Positions 21,301 through 34,463 of a stretch of 64,000 bases of DNA are shown here, piece by piece (within the stretch, counting starts at the first letter, position 1; every line of letters starts with the position of its first letter). The DNA comes from Syngnathus acus (Eukaryota > Chordata > Actinopteri > Syngnathiformes > Syngnathidae). Location of the stretch: assembly GCF_901709675.1 (NCBI RefSeq), contig NC_051091.1, forward strand, positions 11,754,967 through 11,818,966, given 5' to 3'. The notes beneath the pieces are model-generated. The model worked only from the letters and a program-made list of their open reading frames with translations. It searched no databases and was not told the origin of the DNA. A program made the translations under genes and the position numbers.

Positions 21301-22220
21301 TCTACGTGTGCCTTTTCGTCTTGGTCACGTCCACTCGACTGTACTTCCTCCACTACATGTGCTCTCGCAGCTTCTGAGCTTCTGAGCTTCCTCCCACCCG
21401 AGCCACGCAGACCCTGCCTCCTGTGCCTTAAGCCCTGCCCTCAATTTCCCACCGTGTGTGACATCACCAAGCCCACTCCTCTCGCCTCCTTCACCTCACA
21501 GTATGGCTGCTGGCCAAGCAAGCATCCAGTAGCGCCTTCATTCACTGAGATGGACCCTGCAATTAACATAACTAATTGCTTTGGCACCTAAAGGCTAAAC
21601 AAGAGGCCGTGCCATGGGTGACAAAAGTGTGCGCATCTGCATGCATGTGAATGCGAGCCCTCCCGCCCCGGCCCCCGCCTCCTTTTTGTCTCTCACCGAT
21701 ACCCTTTGTCTCAGCCCTTAATGCAGTCAACCTATTGTGTTGGTCCGAGGATGGGGTGGGGGACACTTGAGGAGCCTGAAACCAACCCCACCCCACCCCA
21801 CCCCGCTCAAGTTAAACTTAAATCGCCGGCTGATTTATGCGCACAAGCAGACAATGCAGGTGGTGATAAATGGTGGCTATTTAGGAGACCCCCACTCTTC
21901 TTTTACAGTACAACGTGGACCAGTTTCAATGACACGGGCAATGTGGAAGGGCTTTGCGGGTACTACGATACTCAATTATTCAATCATCAGACCACAGCGA
22001 AGTACATTTGCGCGAGAGCAAAGTGGAGATTGTAGAGTCCTGCAGACCACAACGAGGTTGTCCTCCTTTTCTTCTATTTTTTCCTTTACTTATTTTATTT
22101 GCCAGGAGACTGAAGACAGTAAGAAAAATGGAGCACTGGAGCAAAGTGCTGTAGTTGTCTGCCACATGTCCTCTCCTAACTTTGAGGGATTTATTTGTCT
22201 TGGGAAGAAACTCTTCAGAG
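18726..22220. other. Gene-free stretch, part 2
   Basis: No exon is recognised. It has T-runs near 18890 and 20319, a CT microsatellite at 21266-21302 and otherwise unremarkable mixed sequence. The 203-codon plus-strand ORF at 21737-22348 is the longest in the window, but only its end is explained, by a Tc1-type relic. Confidence 0.4.
21266..21302. repeat. (CT)n microsatellite
   Basis: A pyrimidine run, mostly CT dinucleotides, with one TTT interruption near its start. Confidence 0.85.
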
Positions 22221-22282
22221 TAGAGTTTGGAAGAACCCTTGACCTAAACCCCATCAAACACGTCAGGGATGAACTAGAACAG
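22221..22282 (+). mobile_element. Tc1-like transposase relic
   Basis: In the plus frame this reads EFGRTLDLNPIKHVRDELEQ. It matches the D-L-N-P-I-E-H-x-W-D-E-L block of Tc1-type transposases, which contains the middle catalytic region's downstream signature. Only this stretch of about 60 bp survives; the surrounding ORF shows no other transposase motif, and the TIRs are not visible. A short internal deletion appears to precede it. Confidence 0.65.
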
Positions 22283-22549
22283 ACACACACACATTTCCCC
22301 GGACATGCTCCACTTCCTGTTTGGTGTAACAACCAGGTGTCCCCGTGAACCTGCAAGTACTGTTTAGCACACACATTAAAAAACTGAATTTGTGTGAATA
22401 ATCATCCGTAATAACCTGGCCTCGCCTCCTCTCCTCCATTCAGAGTGCATCTGGTCAGCCAGCAGGCTCAGAGGCAGCGCCAGGTGGCGGCGAGCAGGAG
22501 GGAGGATGAGGGAGGCGGTGAGGGCAGCGGGAGACAACGGGGATGGGAT

Positions 22550-22570
22550 GGGGGGGGGGGGGGGGGGGGG
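22550..22570. repeat. Poly-G run of 21
   Basis: An uninterrupted G run inside a purine-rich stretch (22500-22570). Confidence 0.9.
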
Positions 22571-22848
22571 CAGTGATGCGCCAATGAGGAAGGCCTTCCA
22601 TCTGATGTGAAAGGACTTAAAGCTACTGTAGTGCCTGGAATTGTTCATGCATGAAGGCAAGCAAAGTCAGGTTGTGACTGTTTAAACAAGAACTCCAATA
22701 AACTATGGCCAAGCAGGTTGAAAATGGAACTTGCCACTTCTCTGAATTTTGATTAATAATGCGCTTGTGGAATATGACTTAAGCAGCAAAATTCAGGGGC
22801 TGGCCATTTTGCCGCCGACTAAAAATGACATCCCAGTCGCCTGGTTTC

Positions 22849-23073
22849 AAAGTCAAAGTCAAAGTCAGCTTTATTGTCAATCTTCCCACACAAAGAAATC
22901 GAAATTACGTTTCCACTATCCCACGGTGACAAGACATAGTACACGACATACATACAAGCAAACAACACAAAATAAAAACAAGAAGGCACAAACAATGAAT
23001 AATAAGAGCAATGAGAGCATGAATAAATAATAAATAAACAAATAACACAATAAATAAGAGGAGCAAAACGGAG
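22849..23073. repeat. Dispersed retroelement-like repeat with (AAGTCA)n end
   Basis: It starts with four AAGTCA-type units and then GCTTTATTGTCAAT. It continues with AAATCGAAATTACG, CCCACGGTGACAAGACAT and an A-rich AATAAATAA segment. This arrangement is familiar from a common percomorph repeat, probably a LINE/SINE 3' end in reverse orientation with the short tandem as its tail. The class was not determined. Confidence 0.5.
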
Positions 23074-24978
23074 CAAGTGTGCATACAGCAGACAGTCAGA
23101 ATATAGCGCAAAAGTACAGGACGCTACGTCTATTTCAGTTCACAACCAATCACGGCTCAGCTTCGGAAAACTGGTGATATTATATACCATATGCAACTCT
23201 GATACCTGATTATTCTTGAGAAAAAAAAAAAATCTTTTTTTGCAACTAATTTTGACTTGTAGTCACCACTGGGCTCAGTAACAATATTACTGTAAGTATC
23301 TACTATATTACTTAATTATATTATTATATATTCCTTTTTGAACTATTGGTTTTACCATCAATACTGAATTTGTCAATATTACAACTTGTCACCTCTCCAG
23401 CTGCCCCAATTTGGACCAATTCCAGCGTACTTTCCACTTAAACCAAGAACCCTTTTGATTCAGCCCCCCCCCCCCAAAAAAAAGCAAGAGCAATCACAAC
23501 GCATGTTACATTCAGGCAATCTTGCGCCGGCCCGTCTTCCTGGCGTCGCAGCTGTTTGCCATTGTGTACATGTGTGTGCAGCCAGATGAAGACAGAACAA
23601 GAGAGTGTGTGCGACATCTGTTTCAGTTCACACGCTCCCTTCTCCAATTTTCCCCTTTTAGAAAATGTAAACAGCATTTTCTTCCTCCTCCTTCTTTAAG
23701 AAAGGACTGAAGAAAAAGAGGCAGTAGGGGATCTGAGGAAATGAGCATTATGGAAATACAGTGGGATTGGAAGTGAACACAGCCCGATTGAAATGAAAAG
23801 AAGACACAATGGCAAATAAGTAACAAAAAAGATGCCCTTTTTGGCAGCAAATTTTTGAAATGATTAAAATTTGACACTATGATCACCCAACAAAGTTTAG
23901 ATAAAAAAATGGACAATTCAGCATTGAGCATGTGTCAAATAAAACTACTTCTGATTTAGCCATATTAGGGTGAATTCCCTTGTAGGAGAGTTTATCAACG
24001 TAAAAGGCCAAAATAGCTGCTCAAAACAAAAATGGCCAACTTCCCTCCATGAGTCCTTGAAATTTTTCCATACATATGAGATTTTTTGTGTGTGTATTTT
24101 TGCATAGTGTTATTTTATTGTGTATACTGCAAACAAATAATTCACCTATCGTTTTATATGGGGAATTCGCAACTCAATTCGAATTACCATTTTATGTATT
24201 TATAAATATATACATAAAAATAAATTAAATTGATTTAAAAAAATATATATGGCACACACACGTTTATATGGCTACCCTGTGAACCGTTGTCAACCGGCTG
24301 AATGGCTGTGTAGTCACACTGGATGAGTATAACATCTTTGCTCACGACTGGACTGTTTTCAAAGGCTCTTTTAAAAACATTATTTGAGTTTTTATTTCCA
24401 TGCTCCCGTGGTCTTGCATTGACATCTCCATTAGTGGTTTGTAATTTAATCAACAGCCGAGGAATGCAACATAACGGCCCATAAAAAAACTCCCTCGCGG
24501 TCCTCATCAGCAATACAGGCGGACGCCGAGAGAGAAAACACGTGTAATGTCTGTTCGTTTTTTTGGTGGAACTTTTTGTACAAGGATCGAAATCAGCAAA
24601 AGAAAAAAGGACTAGTGCTGAAGATGAAAAAAGCTGAATTGAAGACAGTGGGCATATTAGTAAGCGATTTTGTCTAAATGCGAACCTGATGTTCCTGCAG
24701 CACACCCAGTGACTCACCACAAGGATTGCTTGTAAATGCAACCAAAACAGCTTGATTTTATACACATGCTGATTTTAACATTTTAACCCGTTTTTAAATT
24801 GTAAGAGGCCCCACACGAAAAGGAGAAAACTGACGTGTGTGTTCTTACTGTTCTGTTGTTCATGCAAGATGACTAACACGGCACACCACACACATAACAG
24901 TAACTCCTCCAACAAATCGTGAGTCTTCAATCACTCCTAACACATCCCACATCACAGGATAATACCTAGGGATAATAT

Positions 24979-25092
24979 TCATTCATTCATCATCCGTGCC
25001 TTACGAGGGTTGCGAGTGCGCTGGAGCCGAAGGTTAGGCTTAGAACATGCAATGTGAGGCGGACGTGCTAACCACTGTGTCACCGTGCTTAT
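24979..25092 (-). repeat. SINE-like fragment
   Basis: On the minus strand AAGCACGGTGACACAGTGGT then TAGCACGTCCGCCTCACA is the tRNA-like head of a common fish SINE. The plus strand begins with ATTCATTCATTCATC, the typical tail of the same repeat. The middle is deleted. Confidence 0.55.
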
Positions 25093-26360
25093 TTCTTCCA
25101 GACAGCATTTCTCTTGGGTATTTTTTTTCTCCTTTGAGAAATGGGATTTAACCGAGAGAATAGCGGCCAAATGGCTTTAAAATGAAGACAGAGATTTTTA
25201 TGGGCTCAAATAAAGCTGCTAGGGTGCCATTCTTGATTCTTATTCCAGTCACTGTTTTTTTGAGTTTTAGCACTTCCCACTCAGCGTAAAATCAACTTTT
25301 GGGGGAAGTTTTTTTTTTAAGATTGGTGTTTTCATCATTATACAGCAAGCAAAGGAATATATATGTCAATAAATATACATAAAAATCACAATATAATAAC
25401 TGCAGTATACAAGATATAATCATAATTATCATAAATATATAAAAATGATTATAGTACTTTCAAATAATTTATGTTAAGTTCTACAAATTTAAAAAAATAT
25501 TTTATGATGAGTTACTTATTGAGGAAATAAATAAAATGCCCATTGCCAGTAATTCTTTAAAAACACAACAAATGTTCCATTAGCCGATGAGGTCATTGAC
25601 AATTCCTAATCACAAACTTCACTAGCAAAACATTTCCTCGTTCAAGCAAGAAACATCCATCTAAAATCGGAGCAATGGCGCAGTCCGGCAATGTTTATCA
25701 GTAAATGAGTCGTCACATTAAGTGTCACGTGGATCATAAAACATTCCCGCTTGCCTCTTTTTCCCGGACGTTCCGGCTCTACTGATAAAACGACACATTT
25801 GTTAGATTTTTTTCAGATCAAACCTCTTCATTAGTGCCCCTTTTGATTCGCTTTAACCACCTTACCGGCAATGCTTTCCTCCCACCACTATCTCAATGTT
25901 GGCTAATCTGATGCAGCCACAGATTACTCTGTCTGATCTTGCACATATTTATCCATTACTTCCTCCACAGTGTGTTTATCTAATAGGGACACATCACTTT
26001 TAAGGGCCCGTAATAGTCCAGAGGTCCATTTACTGTAAAGGAAAAATAAGAAGAGATTAAATAAGAGGATTTTTTTTTCTTTAGGGGGGGTTATCGCTAA
26101 GGGATGAAGTGAATGATAGGTGGCGTAAATACAAAACAGATTTGACTGTCTCCCAAACGACGCGGGAAAGGAATGCGCTTCCCCGAAATAAAGACGCTCA
26201 TTTAAAATCTATTCTTCCTCCTGCACTTTGAGTTAAAGAGCAGTTGAGAAGCCACAAAGCAGTTCTGGTAAGCAGCCTGGCTCAGTGGATTCACACATGC
26301 CTTTTCTTAGCCTTGTGGCTGAAAACGCCTGCCGGAGTCATTTATACGTGTCTCTATGTA

Positions 26361-26450
26361 CAATAGCTATAGGAAGTCTATACACCCCTGTTTAGATACG
26401 ACGTTTTTGTAATGTAAGAAAAATAATTCAGTTTTCAATGTTTTCCTAGA
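26361..26450 (+). repeat. Possible Tc1/mariner-type end fragment
   Basis: TATAGGAAGTCTATACACCC followed by CTGTTTAGATACGACG resembles a degenerate terminal repeat of a fish Tc1-type element. No partner end is visible. Weak call. Confidence 0.3.
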
Positions 26451-27226
26451 CAAAATTTTGTTCTAAGTGGTGCATCAACAACATGTAGACGGACAAAAGG
26501 ATAATCCTAGTCATATATTCTTTATCCTCTGAGAAGAACGACTAATAGCATTTTCATCTGTATTTTGAACCTCTGATGTAAAGCACAGCTTGTGAAATGA
26601 GTAATTTTAAATGATAGTTGGCGTTGTTTTGCGAAATAACCACATAAGGAACAACACATCACCTCTAACTTCTTCCAGGAGTAAATATTTGACTCAACAT
26701 TGTATAACAGGGAGAAAAAAAAACAGCGGCCACAAGCCATTTAACATCGCATTATGTTGAGGTGATGGCATGGCAACATTTTCTACAAAAGAATGAAACA
26801 ATGGCAATTAAAAAAAAAGCATTTCAGATGCCTCTGTGGTGGATTTGGTAATCTCGATCCAACTACAGTCCCAAAACGCAATTAGATTGCCATGTTTACT
26901 ACTATTTGAAGGAACTGGCCGACAAGGTAGCCTTTCTGAAGTCAAACTCCCGCTGCGAAGTTTAATGACGTGTCAAAGCTGTTCGGTCTGGTTAGACTTG
27001 AGGCTACTTCGATCATTATAAGCGCTGCCAATTGTGTGACGTTTTACTGGGAAACAGATCCTAATGACTCGCCATCAGCGTTGCTTCCATGGCACACATT
27101 AGCAGGCATTACCGCATCGTGCTACTTTCGGAGGTCATTCGCATTTCATGTTTTTCCACACGCACACACACACTGGTAGTTTAACGGCAGGCTAACGTAA
27201 GAAATGGCTAGCTTAGCCTTTCAATA

Positions 27227-28232
27227 TCGTATATTTCGGACTATAAGTCGCATTTTTTTTCATAGTTTGGGTGGGGGGGCGACTTATACTGAGGAGCAAC
27301 TTATATGTGAATTTTTTCACAAATTTTCAAAATAAAAAAAATAAAAAGTGAAACGGCGATAAACGAACCGCGATGTAGCAAGGGATTACTGTAATTTGAA
27401 TTTCAAGTGAAGTCAGTGGCGCGGTGCGGCGCGGCGGTTGTTTACATAAAGGACAAAGATTCGATCACGGGATGACGAAGATGACGATGGGCCCCACGTA
27501 CTACCGGCATCATTAACGCCTTTGTTTGTAAGTGACACGGAGGATGAAGAGTTTGAAGGATTTAATGATTTGGAGTGACACAGAAGGTTTGAAAAACTAT
27601 TATGGCTTTTACGCATGCCCAGTCCTACTCTACGGAGCTCTCTTTCACCTCCGTGGATAGAAGTCGGGGGCCGGTGCTCGGCCGGGTGGCTGTCCGGGGA
27701 CGGTGGATGGGGCTCGGACATGGCTTTTACGCACGCCGGGTCCTATTCTATGGAGCTCTCTTCCACCTCAGTGGCTGGAAGTGCCACCTCCGGGAATGGA
27801 AGTCCACGCCGCCACACGCCTGGAAGTCCACGCCGGTGCTTGGGGCCGTGTGGCGGCGAACTATTTATGTTAGTTATTTGATATATTTTATTTCGTGTAG
27901 CAACTTGTATATGTTTTTATCGTTACAGTTCAGTAGTTGGCTCGTTTTATAAACGTTTTATTTATGTAATAGTTATTTGAATAACTCTGAATGTTACGTC
28001 AGGCCCGTTCTCAGCTCTTCGTTTGTGTTTATGTCACGTTGGCATACCTATCGTTTAGCCTGTTGTTGCTCGTTCATGTCTGTTCTTGGTGTTGGATTTT
28101 GTCGAATAAATTTCCCCCAAAATGCGACTTATACTCCGGAGCGACTTATATATGTTTTTTCTTCACGTTAATGTACATTCAATGGCTAATGCGACCTATA
28201 TTCCGGAGCGACTTTTAGTCCGAAAAATACGG
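27227..28232 (+). mobile_element. TA-flanked DNA transposon relic, copy A
   Basis: The ends are inverted: TCGTATATTTCGGACTATAA at the left and TTAGTCCGAAAAATACGG at the right, each next to TA. Sub-terminal GCGACTTATA-type motifs recur at both ends. The inside contains a short frame ending SDTEDEEFEGFNDLE and a stop (27531-27578), plus a tandem duplication of a segment starting ATGGCTTTTACGC (27601 and 27719). There is no complete transposase. Copy B at 48158-50179 is the same family. The TA target site suggests the Tc1/mariner/pogo group; this is inference. Confidence 0.8.
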
Positions 28233-28959
28233 TATGTCTGCCGGCAATGCATTGTGGAAAAAAGGCCAAACTCGTCTATAGAAGATGAATGGATGGATGT
28301 CCCACTTCTCCCGCCAAAAATCAGCTGGCAGAGGCACCAGCTCACTCGCAACCTTAATGAAGACAAGTGCTCTTCAAAACGGGTAGATGGATAAACGGAT
28401 AGTTTGACGACAGGCTCTGTTTCTGGCTAAATTCTCTCGAGACTCATTTGCTGCCCACCCTAAAGGCATTAGAAACAAATGAGGGGCTGATCATTGGGGG
28501 TTCCCAGCCAACTGGTGCTTTAGCCCCTCCTGACATCCTACTAGCCCTATCACGCCTCTCCCTGCTCGGGTTCTCTTCACCCCCCCATCTATTGTCCCCT
28601 CTATTTCAGCTAGCTTCATATATCACCCATAACAAATGGGTTCCTCCTCCCCCCTTCTTTTTCTCTCTCGCTCTCTCTCTCCCTCACTTTTTCCTCCTCC
28701 GCCGACTCGATGCCGATGAAAGGCAGGCATTGAGCCCGGCAGTGGCATTCCAAAACCTCAGGCCTCGGCTCCAGCGTGTCTGGCTATTCAACACTGCTGG
28801 GAGCCATTAGTTTAAGTAAGGCCTGACCCACCTACTCACCCACGAAAAACCCTCAGATCTCCTGTTACACTCGTACGGGGAGGCGGGGGGTGGCTACCAT
28901 GTGCCCATACGCCAATGACAGAGATCGGTCAATACAAGAGGCACAGGTATTTTTGTGCT

Positions 28960-28981
28960 GGGGGGCGGGGGCGGGGGCGGG
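28960..28981 (+). other. G-quadruplex-forming tract
   Basis: Four runs of at least three G separated by single C (G6-C-G5-C-G5-C-G3 pattern). Such short loops favour a stable parallel quadruplex, and the same sequence offers overlapping GC boxes. Confidence 0.7.
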
Positions 28982-31900
28982 TTGAGCGGCGAGTGCAAGT
29001 GAGTGTGAAAGTGTGAGCGGGAGAGTGGCTGCATGTGTGCTTCTATTTTTTTATGAGCGGCGGGGTCACACGCTCTCTTGGCTGCATCTTCTCCAAAAGT
29101 TTCCAAACAGGGAGGCCAAGTACGCAGTCAGACGCCAAAGTCCACCCCTCAAACTCCTCAACCCCGATCCTTTTAAACCAGTGGTTCACAAAATGGGATC
29201 CACAACCCAGACTGGGGTGCCAATAAAACAACAATACAGGGTACCCCCCCCCTCTATTTCATGGATTTTCAAGGGATGTTTTCTTTCAACGAGATCACAT
29301 TTGGTGTTACGTTGTCTTTACTGTAGTACCGCTTTGTGCCACAAGTCGGACAACAGCGTATTTAGGAAAAAGCAGAGCAAGCAGAGAAGTCCCCAACCCA
29401 AAGTGACAACATACAATGGGAAACTCCATAAGAGCGTTAGCCAAGAATTCGCATCTATCCGGTGATGTTGTCACTATTCATGAGACGGGTATGTGAAAAC
29501 AAACGGTGCAGCAACACTTGTATACAAACATGCGGATATTGGCCGTAATCCAGCTATTTAAATTTTGATTAAAATATCATCTGATATAATTTCTATAAAT
29601 GCATCATATTTGTGAGAGGATCCTTAGAAAATAATATCCCCAGTAAAAGGAAGGTGAACGCCTGCTTTAAACGATCTCCCTGACCCAAACCACAAGCACT
29701 GCTGTGGACATTCATCGGTTCCTCTCGGCACTTTTCAAGCTGTAAGCGCAGCGGTTTTGGGCAATTGAGGTGGAAGGGATAGTAGAAACGCGCTGTGTGC
29801 CGCTGGCGTCATGACCGCGTTGGCACGTAAACACGGACAATTCTCTAAACAAGTCCATGTTTGGGGAAGGAGAACACTTGGCTGGGCCCACACACAGTCA
29901 TAACACATACAGTGAGTAAATCCACTCACCTCGCCTCGTGCTGGAGGTGTGCCTGCTTTGGGAAATTGGAACTGTTATTTTATGTAAGTTTGTTTATGTC
30001 GGCATTAGTGGCCGTAAATCGCGGCTCTGGATGTACGCTGGTTTTAAGGTCACGGTTTACTTACTACAGTAACATAAAAAAAAACAAGGTTTTTTTGGTG
30101 TCTATGCAAACAGAACTGATTCATTTTGAAAATAATTTTTGAAGTCAATGTTTTGTGTCATCCAACTATTTTTGTAGGTTTGTCTTCACTAAACTGATAT
30201 GTCAGTCTTAAGCTATTCTAGATGACATTTGGCAAGAAAAAGGAGGTGTGGCTTGCGAGCCAATCACGGAATGTTTTGAGGATATTGTACAAAAAATGAT
30301 ATGGAATCCAATCCTGGAACAACCGCCTTTTTTTTTTTTAGCTGAGAACAAAAAAGAACAAGCTCCCATCTGTTTTGTTACTCTTCATAGCAATTAAATT
30401 CATCTGAAGGGGGAGGAAACACAAGCCAAAAATACCACCGCTTCCTAAATATCAGTAATAAATGTACTTACATGCAGCGTCAAGAGTTACAAGAGTCTGG
30501 TCTGAACCACAACGCCTACTTTCTGTCATTTGCGGAGAGGAGAAAGTCTGGCGTTGACAACAACGGGTTATCCTATACTTCCTGCTACCATTTTGTATAA
30601 ACTTCCCATCATTTCTTTTGGAGAGGGTGCTCCCGAGGCCACGGCAGCAGCTGTGTTGCTCACTTCCCCGGCGGCCGTGGCACCTGTGATGTGCAGGTGG
30701 CTCATCTGGCAGCCGACAAGGCAACACCTGGCCTGGCAGCAAATAGAGCCTTCGGGCTCTGTGCCGTCACTGTTTGTGTGCGCTTGAGGGGGGTTTGTGA
30801 AGGGCTCAATTAAACCCAAGGGAAGATAAGCCACACACACAGGAAGGTGTTAGTATTTCCCAAGGTTGTGCCTCGGGGTTGTTTGGACTTGTCAAAGTTG
30901 CAATACAATCCTTTCTGTATACAAGAGAAGTATTTACAGTTTGACTTGCACCGTTTTTCCTTTCCCCCGAGAACCTATAATATCCCCGGTGGTGGCATTT
31001 TGCTTGAACATCATAATGTAAAGTATTGCTCATAATGTCGGTATTGTTACAAGCCTGTTAGAATCTTGGAAGTGTACGTGTAAGTCCCCCATGCTCTGAC
31101 TTCACTTCATTGGGTTGACTTCTCTGCAATATAATTGGACGGAATCAGTGGTGCGTGGTGCCAGTCGGAAATGAATGAATGTATTTGGCTCCGCAAAATT
31201 TTGAAAGATATACAATTTTATTGTTACCGGTGCTAAAGAGCAAGTTTTACACTTCACAAATGTCTCCAGCAGCGTATTGTGGCAACCCCCTACTGGGCTG
31301 TTGTTGTGACCCCCACGGTGACATCTCGCACCAGAACTCAACAAGGACCCCCGAGCAAGGACAAGACGCAGAGACACAAACTGACAAGGCTCATAAACAA
31401 CGGCGGCCAGAACACATTCCACCCATGGGAGGAAGATATGGAGCTCAACTCCAGTCTGAGCCACACAGAAACTTGGGATGAATTTAAACCGCATGCAGCA
31501 CGTGTGACAAAATACCGAGTCGACACACTTAGTCAAATAAATAAATGAATAAATAAATAAATTAAAAAATAAATCTAGTGGGTTTCCAAGTCTTATCATT
31601 AAATTAGCAAAATGAGTCAATATGACCACAAGGTGCCTTTAAAATTTCCCAATTTCTTACCCCCCACCTCGGAGAAATCTAAGATTTTAAAATATGCAAT
31701 GCAATTTACATTGTGCGCATGCGGGTAGTTTGTGTAACATCAGTCAGCCATATGGGATGTATGTCATTTGAATGTACATGAGGGGGGGAAAGGATATCGG
31801 CATTAAACGTGCAGTTGGGAGCTCAGTGTAAATCCAACCTTTGTGACAGGCAGGAGTGAAGAAAGATGCACTAGGACATGAGGTGAACTTGACAAAAGTC

Positions 31901-33134
31901 ATAAATCTCCTCACAAGCGTGCTGGGTGGTGGGGGGGTGGGCGAACAAGCCAGGAAGTAATAGAGCTCCTCTGTGGTTCATGAATTTGATGAGCAGACGT
32001 GTCATCTCTGTCATTAGCTTGTCATGTTTCTTTCTATTTTTTTCAAGTGGAGATGCTCATCATTGAATGTGCTTCCCATCGGGCAAAGAAGAAGATAAAT
32101 GGCATCTTTTGACAAGATGCCAAGCTGTCAACACTGTCATGAAAGGAGGTGGCGGTGAAAGATTCTGTCAAATTTATTATTTATTCTTTAATTTATGCAT
32201 ATTTATTTTTATTGTAACATAAAATGAATCTCAAATCCCCACCAAAAATGTAATTACTATTTTTTTTTCTGATTTCAATACTCCTTTTTAGGGGATTTTT
32301 TCTTTCCTTACAATTGACTGAATTCTTGGTGAAATCTGAATCTATTCTCATCAGATTTAAAACTCAAACATATGAGCAAGGGCAGGGCAATATCATACAC
32401 AAGGCAACTCCAAGCCAATGTGTATCTCACTTTGTGCAAAATGACAGCGTTAACTACACGGCAAGCAGAAACGGGGGAGCCCGCAATCAAGCCCAAAAAA
32501 GGGGGGGGGGGTATGTTTTGTCGGGGCACCTTAAATAGCCCGGGACTTCTGTAAGCAAGGCTGGTATTTGTGAGGATTGTTGTTGGCGGGCGAAACCTCG
32601 GCGCTGGGAGCACATCTGGATCCCATTCTCTGTCGGAGCGCCGAGCTGCAACAAGAAGCAGCTGTGCGAGAGCTGGCTTCAATTAGCCTCACATTCTCCC
32701 TGACAGCTAATCCCTTTCGACTCGTTTCTCTCACCGTTTTTTTTTCTCCTCGCCCCCCATCCCATCCCAGCCCAGCACCTACCCCACACTTTTAACTGCT
32801 CGCTCGCTCCTCACTTGGAGTTGCCACACTGTCTGCAGTCATCGACGAGGAGGGGGGAGACAGCGCGCTCAATTGGAAACAGACGTCGGCGGAGAGAGTG
32901 CACAAGGTCTCACGAAACACGCAACTCGACATTTCCTATCGGGTTGACAAGGCTGAGGCTGTTTTTTTGTTTTTTTTTGCCAAACAACAGGGAGCTCCGC
33001 AACAGTGTAGAAACAGGATTGCTTTTTTTTTTTAACATGAGTGAAAAGTTTCTTATTTTTTTTTAAAAACTCACTCATGGAACAACAAAACAAGGTCACC
33101 AAATATTAACAGTATTTTGTATACAAGTTTCACT

Positions 33135-33240
33135 GACAAATTGGGCTATCATAAGATCTCAAGGACCCATTCCTGGAACTGAACAAGGAGTTGCTCATTT
33201 GAGAATTGGCCCAAATGAGCTCCGATTGGAAGCAGGTATC
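33135..33240 (+). repeat. Dispersed repeat, copy 3 (same family as 6403-6655)
   Basis: GGCTATCATAAGATCTCAAG, then GAACTGAACAAGGAGTTGCT and GCCCAAATGAGCTCCGATTG parallel 6455-6615 of copy 1, including the ending AGCAGGT. Confidence 0.45.
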
Positions 33241-34463
33241 CTCTACCGCTGTCTCCAAATTATTATTTTTTTACGCTAGGGGCTGGTACATGGGCGTACA
33301 AATTTGCTAACGTATAGTCTTGATCAAGAATATATAATTTGCTGCCCAACCCTTCCAAAAAATTAACTGTGTGGCCCGGTATCAAATGGCCTACATAATG
33401 TTAAGGTTTAAAAATTCAAACCAGACAGATTGAGAGCACTTAATAGTCTCAAAAAGTTTTAATATTTTTATATGCCTGTATTTTGACAGCAAAGACATAA
33501 ACTTTGACTCCCGGGTCAAATTTTTTTTACCAAAGAGTCTGACTCAGCCCAGTTCTGGCAACCCGCTTACGCCACAGCCTGGGAATGTTTGCTTAAGATT
33601 TAGGAATACATGCGTGACAAACCCATGGCAAGTTCTGGCTAATTTGCGGGCTCACCACTTTATCATTCAAACAGAAGTAGTCAGATCCCTTTGTTGTGGT
33701 GATCTCACAAGGAGAATTGGGCAACAAAATGACCCCATAAATTCGCTCCATTCTCACGAGAGCCGCACTTCGCAAACATCTTAAAAAGGGAATCCAGCCG
33801 GGCGAGCTCGCCGAACTAAATTGTTGCCGGTGAGTCATTAATCAAAGTTGGATCAGCATCTTGACTCAGCTGAAGTGCAAAATCCAACCCAGATCGGGCC
33901 CTGTGATGGTAAATGTGAGCCAGATTTGAGTGGTCTGATGGACCACGATGAGCAAATCTGGAAGGTTCTGGAATCGGTGTAGTCTCGGGGGGCCCCCGGA
34001 GTAAAACATTAACAGGTGGCGGTCTCGGTGGAAAAGACCCACGCGGTGACCGAGGGAGAGTGAGAGTGATACTTTTGAGGGAGGGCTCACAAAACCCTCG
34101 CACGCACGGCACAAAACGAAAAGTGCACACATGACGCACGCGCTAACAAATATTGTCCGCCAGTAGAAAACACACAAATCTTAACAAAAACAACACACTC
34201 TCATGCAAAAACAACCGGCCAGAGGAGTTGAAGGGGATGACTGCAGGTACCGCCGTCTACCTCCAGAACATTCTCCCCACATGGCAAAACACAAAAGGCC
34301 GACGTCTGGCACCGGCGCTGACCGCCCAGCAAAAGCCAAAAGCAATTAGAACTCTAATGGAAACCTGCAGGGCCTCTTTTCGTTTATTTCCCCTTTTTCA
34401 CGTCAGGCTATTGGAATCCGACTCAGCCCAAAGAATAGAAGGCGAATGGGAAAAATGATCGGA

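Larger units (their letters stand above)
23074..27226. other. Gene-free stretch, part 3
   Basis: No exon is recognised. It is AT-rich, especially 24150-24250 and 25330-25520. It carries a SINE-like fragment (24979-25092) and a fragment of a DNA-transposon end (about 26361-26450). The 176-codon minus ORF at 24235-24765 has no family signature. Confidence 0.4.

Noticed and set aside
21737-22348. Longest ORF in the window (203 codons, plus strand)
   Set aside because: Only the last 40 or so codons match anything (a Tc1-type DLNPI block). The rest is low-complexity or compositionally random and runs through proline/histidine repeats. Read as a transposon relic plus chance, not a gene.
24235-24765. 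176-codon minus-strand ORF
   Set aside because: No recognisable domain or splice context, and no homolog-like composition. Its end runs into AT-rich sequence.
24960-25090. Clustered ATTCATTC direct repeats, considered as a small repeat array
   Set aside because: They are the simple tail of a SINE-like fragment. There are no spacers of regular length, and CRISPR is not expected in this eukaryotic DNA.
29176-29240. Possible hAT end (CAGTGGTTCACAAAATGGG-like)
   Set aside because: It resembles a CAGTGGTTCCCAAACTGGG-type terminus, but has several differences, no matching second end and no target duplication. Too weak to list as an element.
31179-31570. Possible processed retrocopy or LINE 3' end with (AAAT)n tail
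   Set aside because: A reading frame of about 100 codons precedes an A-rich AAATAAATAAAT tail, but the peptide resembles nothing I know and no target duplication is evident.
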